A DNA stretch of 64,000 nucleotides from Codonopsis lanceolata (lineage: Eukaryota; Streptophyta; Magnoliopsida; Asterales; Campanulaceae): NCBI GenBank assembly GCA_013146195.2, contig CM028378.1:44083099-44147098 (forward strand). The letters are read 5' to 3'. The position numbers were made by a program, and so were the translations under genes. Numbering within the stretch: the first letter of the stretch is position 1; every line of letters begins with the position of its first letter. The notes under the pieces were generated by a model. The model did no database searches. It was not told the origin of the DNA and saw only the letters and a program-made list of their open reading frames with translations. Shown piece by piece: positions 11,190-22,709 of this stretch.

Positions 11190-11910
11190 CATACCAGAGG
11201 AGGAAGATTAGACCCACTGTCTCGATTCGAAAAGCAAAGGTTGACGCACAGGCCCAAGCCAAGGCACTAGCACAGGCTGAGGCATAGGCACATGCACATG
11301 CACATGCACAAGCACATGGACAGGCCGAGGAGGAAGAACCAAAACCAATTGAGGAACATGGAGAGCCACTAATTACTTTTCCATGTCCTGGGGGTCTATC
11401 AGAACCAAGTATACTTCGTTTCTACCCGAAACATATAGCTGTATATATATATATCAAGGGCTAGAGCGCTCGATGCTGAAGGTGAACAACCACAAACAAA
11501 AACTACTTCCTAACTATGGAAGGACACTCTGATTGTGACCAAACTAGTGCAGTTAAGGCATGTTTCATACCTGGAGAGTGATAAGGTATTAGTTAGTGTC
11601 TTTGTGGAGCGGTGGCATGTAGAGACCAACACCTTCCACATGCCATTTGGTGAGATGACTATAGCACTTGATGATGTGTTCTGCATTACTGGTCTTCCAA
11701 TTACTGGGAAGTCGGTCTTTTTGGAAATCAGTTTTTGCGCAAAGTTCGGTTGAGATGTTGTTTGTAGGTATTTAGGAGTGTCTGAAGATGAGGCAAGAGC
11801 GGGAATGCGTGGTGCTAAAGGGCCGTCTGTGAGGCTAGAATGGCTACGCACTCGTTTTGCGTGCCTTGGGTGGTTGCCTCTCATAAGAGGCAAGTTGAGG
11901 CTAACATTTG
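11190..11910 (+). pseudogene. Plant mobile domain (aminotransferase-like, PMD) protein fragment
   Basis: Pieces in shifted frames match the plant mobile domain family, found both in transposons and in MAIN/MAIL host proteins. The N-terminal part has an Ala/Gln/His-rich run (AQAHGQAE-like, about 11250-11330), then GGLSEPSILRFYPKHIA. The core follows at 11535-11753 with FVERWHVETNTFHMPFGEM and a TIALDDV...GLPITGK block, then RLEWLRTRFACLGWLPL (about 11835-11885). A stop in the Ala-rich region, a frame change near 11460 and a stop at 11751 break it. Family proteins are usually far longer, so this is only the N-terminal third. It is most likely a transposon remnant; a captured MAIL-type host gene is the alternative. 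Confidence 0.7.
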
Positions 11911-12290
11911 AGAAAAAACCCCTTCCTTAGTTGGAACGACGTAGTTTTATGATTTATATTAAGTGAGACTTACCTTATTGCAACTTGTACAAATTTTAAA
12001 AACAATTGAAGTTATGTAAACTATTTTTTGCACCTGTGCGTGCATATATCTTTTTCAAATAAATTATACAAAAGAGAAAAATAAAATTAAAAGAATAAAT
12101 TGAGGAGAAACTGCTTAAGTAGAAATATATTATTGTAAGACTAACCATTATAGATTTTGAAAAATTTCTTTAGACACAACATTTGTTGCTTTATTTGTTA
12201 GTTTTTCATTTTTATCGCATATCAATATCTAAGAGCTGAGGTGACATCGGCATACAAAATAAATGTTTTAATGTTGGGTATTTATATAAG
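11911..12290. other. AT-rich stretch, nothing recognised
   Basis: No open frame of note and no repeat partner were found. Confidence 0.4.
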
Positions 12291-12293
12291 AGT

Positions 12294-12685
12294 GATCCTA
12301 AACTTAACACCATTTAATACATAAAATGACCTAAATACCCCTTTTAACATTTAATAGATACTCACTTGTGGTACACATTTGCGGATGTTTTATAAAATAT
12401 CCACTACAACAAAACATCCGCTAGTGTGTAGCAGATGTTTTGTCTGAAATCGACAAAAAATACAAATCAACGATTTTTTGTTTTTAATTGAAAAGAAAAA
12501 ATAAACCGAATCAAAACAAATCCAATTAACATTCGATATCATGTCTTAACAATGAAAACCGAATCAACAATGGTACGTAATTAAAATTACGTGAAGGGGG
12601 GAGAGAAGGGGGTGGTAGTATAGTTTAAATGTGGAGAGAGGTAGTGAAGTAATTTTACCTTTTAAATGGTGTTACGTTTAGGGAT
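12294..12685. mobile_element. Possible MITE
   Basis: The left side reads GATCCTAAACTTAACACCAT and the right side is the inverse of ATCCCTAAACGTAACACCAT. This gives imperfect terminal inverted repeats of about 25 bp around 390 bp of non-coding DNA. No clear target duplication could be defined, so the exact ends and superfamily are uncertain. Confidence 0.45.
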
Positions 12686-12689
12686 TTTG

Positions 12690-14298
12690 GTGTTACGTTA
12701 AGACATTCTGTATAAATGTATTTTTTTCGGGAAAGGCACGATCAGATAGAATTGAACCATCTTTGTCATTCGTTAAGTTAACAATTGGTGAGAGATTTGT
12801 GCTAGTGGATGACGAAAATAGATAGAGATGATAATTTCTAATATTCCATTTTGTGTGGTTATTATTCAAATATGTCAAATAGAGTGAATATTAGGTGCTA
12901 CTAATGGAATCTACACAAATCCTTTAGTCAACAACACTTCTCATCACAAGCTTGCATATGATGTTCATATTAGCAAAGTTTACTAATTTGGTAATTTTTG
13001 ATCAGTTCGAGTTACCACATCAACGTCTTAAACTCAAACTTTTCACAATCAAATAGTGGTGAAAATTTAGTTTTGGTTATGAAAAATCACAATAATATAT
13101 TTCAATTTATAATTAAGTTTATTTTTTTTATTTTTGGGGAATACTTGATTATGAGGTTGCACCATATATTCATCATTAATTTTGAAATACAACATTAGAA
13201 ATAGATGCTCTGAGTCTGTAGCACAATTAAAAAAGAAGGAATAAAAAATAAAATTAGAAATGCAATTTACAGTTTGACGTACAAATTAAATGAAAAATCA
13301 TAATTTATAATATGAGTTTTATACTTAGCTCGGTTTAAAAAATTAGTGGGACTTTCAAATGATTGTTGGATGGACGTAACCATTTTTAGTAGTCAATCCA
13401 ATCATCATTAATGCAGATCTTTTAACACTGTTCGTACGTTGGCCTGAATGGATACATCGAACCTGCTTAATGAAACCTATTGATTTTCAGTAAATTTTAT
13501 TATAAATATGCCTAAAGATATGTTGTGTTGTTTGTATTGAAACTTGCAGTGTAAATATTTGAAAGTTTACATAAAGTATTTATACTAAATGCTGGAAACA
13601 AAAAGAAACATAATTCAAACGGTTTTAGAAGTTGAACAATTAGAGAATTGATGATTTAATTAATCGAATCTTGAATCAATTTGTGACTAATTAACTTTAC
13701 AACAATATATAAATGTTTTAGTTTTTTATAAATAATAAATAAAACATTAAATGTAATCTAGATATTTGAGATTTGACTGATTTAATGTTGATCTATTTTT
13801 AGTAATGTGATTTATGCGACAAAATATCTTTTTAGATGTGATATGTGCTTCTGTTTTTATATATATATTAGTATCCATACCCATATCATATGCACGATGT
13901 CGAGATGTAATCAGTTTAATGAATGATCGAGATAAACAAAACTCATAACTGACGGGATAATTTAAATAAAACTCATAACTAAAAATTTTATATATAATTG
14001 TAAAGTAATAGTTTAAATATAACTTAACTGAAGGGTTCGTGTAGTAACGAATTAATCTGAACGGGCTGTTATGTTTAACACAAATTTGATCGGTGCCGCG
14101 GGTCATACCTTTTAGCTCTGATAGATTTTCAGTCAAATTGTAATCCAAAAAGTCAAAATGAACTTTGATGAGGGAGCTAACTAGCTAAGTTTGGCACTTC
14201 TTCTCTACTTTTAATCTCTCAGAGATATAGTTGCAGTGAGCTTTCGTTGTATTTTATCTCCATCACATTTTAGGGCTTCTGTGGTCGTTTAGGTATAG
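12690..14298. other. AT-rich region upstream of the DBR1 fragment
   Basis: No gene or clear transposon is visible. The last ~130 bp (about 14170-14298) would be the proximal promoter and 5' UTR of the DBR1 fragment. It is pyrimidine-rich before the start codon. A good TATA box was not identified. Confidence 0.4.
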
Positions 14299-14421
14299 AT
14301 GAGGATTGCAATAGAAGGATGTATGCACGGAGATCTGGACAATGTGTACGCAACTCTCCTCCATTTGCAACAAGTTGAAAAGATGAAAATTGACCTTCTC
14401 ATTTGTTGTGGCGACTTTCAG
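14299..14421 (+). CDS. DBR1: DBR1 exon 1
   Basis: It encodes 41 residues from the start MRIAIEGCMHG to CGDFQ and ends in phase 0 before GTAATT. The start is chosen because the family begins with this strand and metal motif. Confidence 0.85.
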
Positions 14422-15069
14422 GTAATTGATTGGTTTCTATTGTTACTGCGTTTGTTTCATTTCAGTCCACAATTTTCATTGTATTGGCTGTATTTTATAG
14501 ATTGATTTGTTCCTCATGTCGAACCTGAGATTGATTCTTTGGTTTTGATATCAATTTTATCTGTTTATTTCAAATACTGCGTAGGATTATAGGATATATA
14601 TAGCCAATCATCTTTTTGTTGGAACTTCTGCTATTTACTGCAGGTGCGCGTGCAGTGATATGATGCTTGTGCAAAATGTACAAGGAACTCAAGGAAGTTA
14701 ATGAATGGAGAAGAGGATTCAACTGTTTTCCCATTTGTGTTGTTATTATTATCTAACAATATTTTGTTTGTTATAGTGAACAGAAAGGTTTTTAGCTGTT
14801 TGATTTTAAACCACATAAATCTGATCACTTCTAGACATAATTTGAAACTTTCATGAATTTGATTCTAGAACATATTCATATTTCTTGTCATGTGATTTTC
14901 TGCCTTTTCTAAACATGGGGAGGAACAAAAAATATAATGCTCATCAGATCCACCTTTAATCCTTATATTTGCTCAAATCCAGCAGTCGCTTCAGTCGGGT
15001 CCCTAAAGAGTTACTTTCGTGATACTTGTAATATTGTGTTGAACTGAGTTGATACCCTTTTATGAGCAG

Positions 15070-15227
15070 GCTGTTAGGAATGAGAAGGATTTGGAAAGCT
15101 TAAGTGTACCACCTAAATATCGGAGCATGAATTCCTTCTGGAAGTACTATTCAGGAGAAAAAGAAGCCCCATTTCCAACTATATTCATTGGTGGAAATCA
15201 CGAAGCATCCAATTACCTGTGGGAACT
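15070..15227 (+). CDS. DBR1: DBR1 exon 2
   Basis: It follows the acceptor ATGAGCAG and starts AVRNEKDLESL. It carries the GGNHE metallophosphoesterase motif and ends in phase 2 before GTGAGT. Intron 1 (14422-15069) contains no recognised element. Confidence 0.85.
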
Positions 15228-15480
15228 GTGAGTTACTTTGATTTTCATTTAACCTAGATGATTATGCTGTAAAAAGTCTGCTATCAAATATCAATGGTGC
15301 TTGATTCAACATGTACCTTTTTTTATGTTTTTATATTTTGTCAGAATTGTTAGCATTCTACTCTTTTCCCTTTTATCTTTAAGATGGCAGGGGGATCAGG
15401 GATGTAACTGAATGGAATCTCTTAAGTTGGGCTCAGAAAAGATAAACACCGTTAGTCATATCAATTAGCAATACCATCTA

Positions 15481-15720
15481 CTCCCTCCATCCCAAAATAG
15501 TTCTTGAATTTAGTTTTTCACGTAAATTAAGGAAGTTGACTTTTATAATTTCACTGGCATATGTTTAGAATGCCCTTGGTGTCCACATTTTAGGATTGCA
15601 AGAGCACACGAGGACATGAGAGTTGGCAAAGGTGAATTTTTGTAAACTCATAGAAAAAAGAAACTCATTTTGGATTACCAGAAAATTTAAGAAACGGACT
15701 GTCATTTGAGACGGGGTGGG
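15481..15720. mobile_element. Stowaway-type MITE in DBR1 intron 2
   Basis: The left end is CTCCCTCCATCCCAAAAT. The right end is the inverse of CCCACCCCGTCTCAAAT. Both are flanked by TA (15479-15480 and 15721-15722). This matches the Stowaway (Tc1/mariner) end consensus and TA target. The element is non-coding. Confidence 0.65.
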
Positions 15721-15721
15721 T

Positions 15722-16655
15722 ATTCTTTAGATTGTTATTATTATTATTTATTTTTTTGAGATTCTATGACTTAAAAGAGAATGCTAGACTTTATTCTGGT
15801 AAAAGACGCAGAGGCTCAAAGATTGTTTCCACTAGGACCACTACTTAGTTTTAGCTCCATCATAAGTAGGGGGTGGGGGATGAGTGTGGAGATGATGCTA
15901 GCCACAGTCAAGGGGAGAAGTCCTTTGGAGAAATATGTGATTAACCTACATGACTATATCAAGGAAGTTGAAGGAGCTCTATATGGGCTTTTTACCTCTT
16001 TATGTGTGCCAATTGCTGATTGTTGGTTTCTGGACTACTAAGAAGCAACAAGTTCAGGGGATGATAATTATCAAAATGAGAGTAGATGGATATCAGGTAA
16101 AACGAACAGATATAATTGCTGAAGACGGAGGAAATGGAAGTTGTCCACATAAAGATTTTTTTTTGGACAAGTGTCAACGTAGGAGATTGTATTGAAAGAA
16201 GATCGGTTGAGATGGTTTGGGACCTTGGAAACATAACGACATGAATGCTTAGCAAGGGAGAATTACATGACATTAATGGAAATGGTGATTCTAAGGGAAC
16301 ATCAAACTAACATCGGGGTAGATAGTGAAGAAATATGTGTTAACTTAAGCCTTGAATAAAATATGTGAACGCAGAAAAGGATTCATGCAGTCAGATACAA
16401 CTAGTTGGACAATGCCTTGTTGAGTTGAGTTGCTTATTGTTATGTTTCAGGTGTCCCAATAGAAGTAAGGTTCCTTGTAGACATTGTTTTATGAGATAAT
16501 ATAATATTAAAAACTAGAGAATAGCATTAAGAAAGCCGTGGGTGAGTTTAATAATTTTGCTTGTTTTGCTTCTATAAACTACAAATCCCCTTGCTTAATT
16601 TCTGCTGCCATGCATACGATTTGTGTACCCAAGCTTGTACCAGCTATACTCAACT
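15722..16655. other. Intron 2 sequence of DBR1, no gene recognised
   Basis: A short open frame at 15781-16041 matches no family I know. The region is treated as intron sequence. Confidence 0.4.
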
Positions 16656-17233
16656 AGTGAAGCAGGATTGCTTTGCAAATTGGATATAGAAAAGGCCTAC
16701 GATCACGTTAATCGGGACTTTCTTGTTGTATATTATGCGCAAGATGGGTTTTGGGCAGCGATGGAGGGACTGGATTCTGTTTTGTAAATCTTCACCTAAA
16801 TTTTCCGTTCTAGTTAATGGGGAGCCAGCGGGGTTTTTTGCTAGTACAAGAGGTTTGCACCAAGGAGACCCTATTTCTCCATTTCTGTTCATCATTGTTA
16901 TGGAAGCTCTTAGTAAGATCATAGAGACGGTTGTCACAAATGGATTAATTTGAGGGTTTTCACTTTTTAGTAGGGAGGGAGGTTGGCTCTCAGGGGTTAC
17001 CTAAGGTTGCTCATGTTATTCTTCCATGCGGCTTAAGGTGAACATTTTGAAGAGTGAGCTGTTGGCCGTGGGCGAGGTGGAGAATATGGATGATTTGGCT
17101 GCATTTTTTGGTTGTAAGGTAGGTGGTTTCCCAACGACTTATCTTGGGCTTCCTTTAGGTGCTAATTGTAGAAATAAAGAGTTGTGGAACCCGATTATAG
17201 CAAGATTCGAAAGCAGTTAGGGGACTGGAAAAT

Positions 17234-17246
17234 ACAGTATCTTTCT
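17234..17246. repeat. Target-site duplication, left copy
   Basis: ACAGTATCTTTCT here is repeated exactly at 21342-21354. The pair flanks the minus-strand LINE, whose poly(T), i.e. its poly(A) tail, begins directly after this copy. Confidence 0.85.
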
Positions 17247-17354
17247 TTTTTTTTTTGATAAGTAAATAATATATTAAAAATCAAGCATCAAAAGAGGAGA
17301 TGCGTCCTTTGTACACTAGCCGTATACCAACCAAAAGATTAATCAAAAACTGTA

Positions 17355-18481
17355 CTATATACATGATTTACAAAAGCTATGATCTAGGAAGAGAGTGATC
17401 ATCCACGGAACTCCAAAGCGAATAGTACGAATCAGCAAATTCTTCACTCCGGATGACATTTCCACGTTGTCGAAAGCCCTATGATTCCTTTCCTTCCATA
17501 GAATCCAACACACCCCCAAAAGAGTTGTCCCCCATAAACTATTCCTCTTCTTCAAATAACCCCTATTCCAACCTCTGACATGGTCTATGATCGAACTTGG
17601 CATGACCCAAGACATATTAAACATACTCAGCACATGATACCAAAGCTCTAAAGCTACATGGCAGTGAAGAAGTAAATGATTTACACTCTCCGCGCCAGCC
17701 TTACACATAGCATCTATTAACAAAAACCATGTTACGTTTCCTTAAATTGTCCCCGGTTAGGATAGCTTCATGAGTCGCTTCCCACATGAAAAAAGCCACT
17801 CTCTTAGGGGCTTTGGTTCTCCATCTTGCTCTCCACGGAAAAGAAGTTACGCCACCATTGAGCAGCTTCAAATAATACGAGCTAACCGAGAAAGAGAGTC
17901 CCCGAGCCTTTCCAAACCACCTTGTCCGTCGGCTGTCTGCTTTTCGCTGAAGCATCAAGCTCCTTAAAAGCATCCTGCACAACCGACTCTAACTCCCAAT
18001 CATGAAAATTCCTTCGAACAAAGGATTCCAGATAGGCTTACCCTCCACCCAAGATAATACTGAGCTCACTTTACAATCCTTATCCGTGGAAAGCTCAAAA
18101 GATTCTCAAACGCCTCCCTCAAACGAATATCCCCACACCATCTATCCTCCCAAAACCTCACCGAGGCCCCATTACCAACCTCAAAAGCAATGAATCTTGC
18201 AAAAGAATTCCACCCCTTCCTTATGCCTCGCGGACTCCCACCCCATAAGACGAATTGACCTCGTTAGGAAACCAACAGTGACCCCCCTCCCCATACTTGC
18301 AAACCACCACTTCCCTCCACAAAGCCTCCTTATTAGTGAGATATCGCCACAACCATTTCCCCAACAAAGCCTCGTTAAATAATTTGATTTTTTCGATATT
18401 CGACCCCCTCTGAACCCTCGAACACACCTTATCCCAATTCACTAAGTGAAACTTATGCACATCCGATTGACCCTCCCACAA
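17355..18481 (-). pseudogene. LINE ORF2 C-terminus: RVT-linked zinc-binding domain, frameshifted
   Basis: This is the 3' end of ORF2 of the minus-strand LINE. It reads in several frames: WEGQSDVHKFHLVNWDKVC and KWLWRYLTNKEALW (18221-18481), then FPWRARWRTKAPKRVAFFMW (17701-17982), then SVNHLLLHCHVALELW and LLGVCWILWKERNHRAF (17355-17723). Together these form the zf-RVT domain typical of plant LINE ORF2. Two or three frameshifts separate it from the long endonuclease-RT frame. It would not be made as one protein with it. Confidence 0.8.
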
Positions 18482-18527
18482 AAATCTCTTTCCAACTTTT
18501 CTAATCTACGCCTAATTGTGGCGGGAA

Positions 18528-21035
18528 TCACAAAAGAGATAAGAAATAAGTTGGTAAATTAGCAAGAGTGTTCTTGATCAAAACTAATCTCCCCCTTGGA
18601 AAGAAGTTGGACGCTTCCACCCCGCCAATCTCTTCTCGAACCGCTCTACCACTGGATTCCATAACGCTCGCTCTTAGGCGTGCACCAATAGGAAGTCCAA
18701 GATAGGAAGTAGGAAGAACAGCAGACTTACAACCAAAGAATGCAGCTAGATCCCCAACATTCTCCACCCCTCCAACAGGAATAATTTCACTCTTAGAAAT
18801 GTTGATGCGAAGGCCGGAAACAGCTTGAAAAAATAATAGAACTAAACGGAGATTTCCCAACTGAGCCTTATCTGCCCCACAAAAAACTAATGTATCGTCT
18901 GCAAAGAGAAGATGGGAAATCGACACCTCCCTCTCCCCTCTCCTCCCCACCTTAAAGCCACTTAAAAGTCCTGCCTGCACTGCCCTCTCTAACATCCTAC
19001 TAAGAGCCTCCATTACCACAATAAACAAAAATGGTGACAAAGGATCTCCTTGACGCAAGCCTCTCGAACTAGGGAAAAAACCCGAAGGTTCTCCATTCAC
19101 CAAAACTGAGAAGCGAACCGTAGAAATACAAAATCGGACCCATTGAATCCACTTGAGACCAAAACCCATTCTTTCCAACATGTATATCAAGAAATCCCAG
19201 TTCACATTATCATAAGCTTTCTCTATATCCAACTTACACAGCAACCCTGGGACCCCGCTTCTCAACCTATCATCCACAGCTTCATTGGCTATAAAGGACG
19301 CGTCCATAATCTGTCTATCCTTCACAAAAGCGTGTTGCGACACCGAAATGATGCTACCCATAACCCTCTTCATTCTCTGGGCTAGCACTTTGGATATCAA
19401 CTTGTAAATGCCACCCACCAAACTTATCGGTCGAAAATCTCTCAAATCTGTGGCACCACTCTTTTTCGGAATCAAGGCTATGAACGCAGCATTAAGGCTT
19501 TTCTCAAATCTCAAACTAGAGTGGAAATACTGAAAAACCTCCATAATGTCCCCTTTGATCACCTCCCAGCAATGCTGAAAAAAAGCCATAGAAAACCCAT
19601 CGGGCCCCGGGGCTTTATCCCCCTCCATCTTACGAAGCACTGTTATCACTTCCTCAATCGAAAAGGGACGCTCCAAGGCTGCCGCATCATCAGCACTGAT
19701 ACTGTCAAAGCCCACACCATCCAAATTTGGTCTCCAACCCCCACTCTCTTCAAACTGACGCCTGAAAAAATTCGAGATGCCCACCTTAATATCTGCCTCA
19801 TCCTCCAACTGCACACCATCAATCTGGACAGATCTGATATTTTTCGCAGCTCCACGCATTTTTGCCATCCTGTGGAAGAATTTAGTGTTGTTATCTCCCT
19901 CCTTCAACCACTGAACCCGCGACTTTTGGCGCCAACAGATTTCTTCCCGAATAAGAAGGCCCTTCAATTCTTGATTTAACTGCACCCTACGGAGTTCTTC
20001 TTCCTCAGACAAAGTACCAGCCCCCACTTTCTCATCCAGTCTGCAAATCTCATCTGCAATTGATTTGATTTTAATCTCCACCTTACCGAAGATTTCTCTA
20101 TTCCAAACTTTTAACTCCTCCTTGAGTAGCTTCAATTTTCTGGCTAATCTGAAACTTGGATCTCCTGTCACCGAATAAGAATCCCACCTATCCTTAACCC
20201 AATCCAAAAACCCAGGCTCCTTTAACCACATATTCTCAAAACGAAAAGGAGTTCTCCCTTTAGAACCACCAACACACTCAAGAAGTAGCGGCACATGATC
20301 AGAAGATAATCTCGGAAGGCAGGACTGTACAGAACTACCGAAACAACCCTCCCAATCTCCAGAAATTAAGAATCTATCAATCCTCGAAAATTGATGACGC
20401 TTCCCATTTCTAAACCACGTAAAATCCCCCCCTACCAAAGCAAGATCCACTAACTCCATCTCATTGACAAAATCATTGAACTTCATCATTTCTCTGGAAT
20501 AGATGCGTGCACAAGAACGTTCATGAGGAAATCTAACCACATTGAAGTCACCCCCCACACACCAAGGCACATTCCATCTTGCCTTAGAAATTCTGAGTTC
20601 TGCCCATAATCTCTCCCTAAAAGCATTATTACAAGGACCATAAACCCCTGAAAACAGCCACTCTTTACTATCATCCAGATTTTTCAGAAGACAAGAAACT
20701 GAAAATTCTCCCAGCACTGAATCTACCATCGACAGAGCGTTTTTGTCCCACATAACTAGAACCCCCCCAGCCGCTCCTATAGAATCTAAATGCACCCAGT
20801 CCACCTTTCTAGCACACCAAATACTATCAATAATCCTCACATCAACCTTCTCCAGTTTCGTTTCCTGCAAACAGACCATAGTCGGATTCCATCTCCTAAT
20901 TAAACCTTTTATCAGCATTCTTTTATTAACATCATTTAGGCCCCACACATTCCAAGACACAATTTTTATATGCATATTAAACTGTTGTTCTCCTCCTTCT
21001 ATCTCCCCCTCCCTGACAAGCAAACATATCTTCAT
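18528..21035 (-). CDS. LINE ORF2: endonuclease and reverse transcriptase
   Basis: This is an unbroken frame of 835 codons. The N-terminal part (from MHIKIVSWNVWGLND, about residue 20, to about 250) is an apurinic-type endonuclease with QETKLE, GGDFNVVRFPHE, RIDRFLIS and SSDHVPLLLE. The central part is reverse transcriptase: FRPISLVGGIYKLISKVLA, LDIEKAYDNVNWDFL, GLRQGDPLSPFLFI and the catalytic FADDTLVFCG. The ORF ends near LPTYFLSLL, before the zinc-binding domain, because of a frameshift. The endonuclease nicks the target and the RT copies RNA there. The long open frame makes this the youngest LINE in the window. The listed start may be internal, since upstream coding sequence exists in another frame. 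Confidence 0.85.
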   Translation of the reverse strand: MKICLLVREGEIEGGEQQFNMHIKIVSWNVWGLNDVNKRMLIKGLIRRWNPTMVCLQETKLEKVDVRIIDSIWCARKVDWVHLDSIGAAGGVLVMWDKNALSMVDSVLGEFSVSCLLKNLDDSKEWLFSGVYGPCNNAFRERLWAELRISKARWNVPWCVGGDFNVVRFPHERSCARIYSREMMKFNDFVNEMELVDLALVGGDFTWFRNGKRHQFSRIDRFLISGDWEGCFGSSVQSCLPRLSSDHVPLLLECVGGSKGRTPFRFENMWLKEPGFLDWVKDRWDSYSVTGDPSFRLARKLKLLKEELKVWNREIFGKVEIKIKSIADEICRLDEKVGAGTLSEEEELRRVQLNQELKGLLIREEICWRQKSRVQWLKEGDNNTKFFHRMAKMRGAAKNIRSVQIDGVQLEDEADIKVGISNFFRRQFEESGGWRPNLDGVGFDSISADDAAALERPFSIEEVITVLRKMEGDKAPGPDGFSMAFFQHCWEVIKGDIMEVFQYFHSSLRFEKSLNAAFIALIPKKSGATDLRDFRPISLVGGIYKLISKVLAQRMKRVMGSIISVSQHAFVKDRQIMDASFIANEAVDDRLRSGVPGLLCKLDIEKAYDNVNWDFLIYMLERMGFGLKWIQWVRFCISTVRFSVLVNGEPSGFFPSSRGLRQGDPLSPFLFIVVMEALSRMLERAVQAGLLSGFKVGRRGEREVSISHLLFADDTLVFCGADKAQLGNLRLVLLFFQAVSGLRINISKSEIIPVGGVENVGDLAAFFGCKSAVLPTSYLGLPIGARLRASVMESSGRAVREEIGGVEASNFFPRGRLVLIKNTLANLPTYFLSLL

Positions 21036-21339
21036 TGAGATTACTGCACAATTGTTTGAGTTCCCTTTTTCCTTTCTCCCTAGTATTGTTCTTCCTCGTT
21101 ACGCTACCACCCCCTGATGTTCTCCATTTTTTTTCGATGTCTAGAAGCAGTGCCAGTATCTGATCTTCATAACCTGAACCAGCCACCCCCAATGCTTTTC
21201 CGACACCTAAAGCCTTTCTTTTAACCCATAACGAGATGTCCTCCTCCACCTCTTTATCTGTGAGATACTCCATTTCGCCTATATCTTCAGGCCGGCAAAT
21301 ATTTATCGGGGTACAGGAGATAGGTTCTACTTCCTCCAC
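20977..21339 (-). pseudogene. N-terminal leader segment of LINE ORF2
   Basis: This 120-codon frame has a conserved motif (EMEYLTDKEVEEDISLWVKR...LLLDIEKKWRTSGG). The same motif occurs upstream of the endonuclease in the third LINE at 27860-28050. It overlaps the start of the 835-codon frame in another frame, so a frameshift separates them. It is cut off by the 5' truncation point at 21341. Confidence 0.7.
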
Positions 21340-21341
21340 TG

Positions 21342-21354
21342 ACAGTATCTTTCT
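21342..21354. repeat. Target-site duplication, right copy
   Basis: It is identical to 17234-17246 and marks the 5' end of the inserted minus-strand LINE. Confidence 0.85.
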
Positions 21355-22709
21355 AAGGGAGGCAGATTAACCCTTATCAAAAGTACGCTCTCAAGCTTGC
21401 CTACTTATTTGATGTCTATGTTTGCTATGCCGATTTCAGTGGTGCAGAGGATCGAAAAGTTGGAGAAGGACTTTTTGTGGGAGGGTCAAGCAGTCGATAG
21501 AAAGTACCATTTGATAAGATGGGAGGTGGTGTGTTCGAGTTTGAGAGGTGGTGGATTGAGGATTTAAAGGTTAAAATTGTTCAGTGTGGCGTTGATGGGG
21601 AAATGGCTTTGGAGACTTTTGCGCAAAATAGATACTCTTTGGAAGAAAGTTGTGGTGAGCAAATATGGAGTTGGGGACCATGTGTGGAATCCAATTGAAG
21701 TGCACTCTTCTTATGGGGTGGGGGTGTGGAAAGGTATCAGAAGGAAGTGATATATTATGAAGAGATATATGATACATAGCTTTTGATGTGGGTATTGGCA
21801 ACTTAGTTAAATTTTGGGGCGACAATTGGTGTGGGGGTACGGAGCTTCGGATGGCTTTCCGGCTGTTGTATAGCCTTGCTACACATAAGGAGGAAAGTGT
21901 TTCATTTCAATGGAGAAAATGCTATTTGGAACCCCAACCCCACTTTTAGAAGAAACTTTCAAGATTGGGAGTTGGGAGTTGGACTCTCTTGGGCGTCTCT
22001 TTGAGTTGCTTTATAGTCAGAAAGTGGATTGACATAAAGAAGATATAGTTGTGCGGGATGGAGGGAAGAGCAAGGATTTCTCAGTTAAATCCTTTTATCA
22101 GAAGATCTCGAGAAGCACTGTTTCGTTCCCGTGGAAGAGTGTGTGGAAGACTAAGGCCCCTATAAGAGTGGGTGTTTTTATGTGGGAAGCTGTAAATGAA
22201 GCTCTATTAACTTGCGACAATCCCCAGCGTCGTCGTAAAATTTTAGTCAACATGTGCTGCTTGTGTAAAAGTGATGGGGAGATTGTCAACCATTTATTAC
22301 TGCATTACCCTTTTGCCAGCAAGTGTTGGGACTTTGTGTTTAATTGTTTCAAAGTGGTGTGGGTGATGCCTAATTCGGTGAAAGAGATGATGAGATGTTG
22401 GTCCCTGTATAAACAGAGAAGGAGGAATTTTTTATGGGAGGTAGCCCCATTGGCAATTTACTGGACTATATGATTGGAAAGAAATGCTAGAGTTTTTGAG
22501 AATGCGGAGAGAAGCGTAGAGAAGATCAAAGAGATTATTATGCATACTCTACTCTTTTGGTATCATGAGGCGATTTCTTTTGATGCAAACCCCTTTGTAG
22601 AGTTTGTGGATAACATAATGTAATTATTATTGCTGTATAGAGGACGCGTCGCCTGTTTTGACGCTCTCATATTTAGAATATTTTCTTACTTATCAAAAAA
22701 AAAAAAAAG

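Larger units (their letters stand above)
17247..21341 (-). mobile_element. Near-intact L1-type LINE inserted in another LINE
   Basis: This ~4.1 kb non-LTR retrotransposon lies on the minus strand. Its poly(A) tail is the poly(T) run at 17247-17257, and a 13-bp exact duplication flanks it. Copying by target-primed reverse transcription explains both. It is 5'-truncated inside the region just before the endonuclease. Its 3' end (TTACTTATC then poly(A)) matches the other two LINEs in the window. Confidence 0.9.
16656..22709 (+). mobile_element. 5'-truncated L1-type LINE, split by a second LINE
   Basis: The element lies in two pieces, about 16656-17246 and 21355-22709, separated by the minus-strand LINE. 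The left piece encodes reverse transcriptase from AGLLCKLDIEKAYDHVN through FSVLVNGEPAGFF, GLHQGDPISPFLFI and VNILKSELLAVGEVEN. The catalytic FADD segment is missing through an internal deletion near 17000-17030. The right piece resumes in the middle of the same conserved block (LSKGGRLTLIKSTLSSLPTY) and continues through the zinc-binding RVT domain (22051-22473). It ends in a poly(A) run at about 22697-22709. It is 5'-truncated, as most LINE copies are. It lies in sense orientation within DBR1 intron 2. No target duplication of its own could be fixed. Confidence 0.85.

Noticed and set aside
13747..14148. 133-codon minus-strand frame upstream of DBR1
   Set aside because: AT-rich composition, no domain and no splice or promoter support.
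19143..19979. Plus-strand open frames of up to 152 codons
   Set aside because: They are antisense shadows of the minus-strand LINE ORF2.
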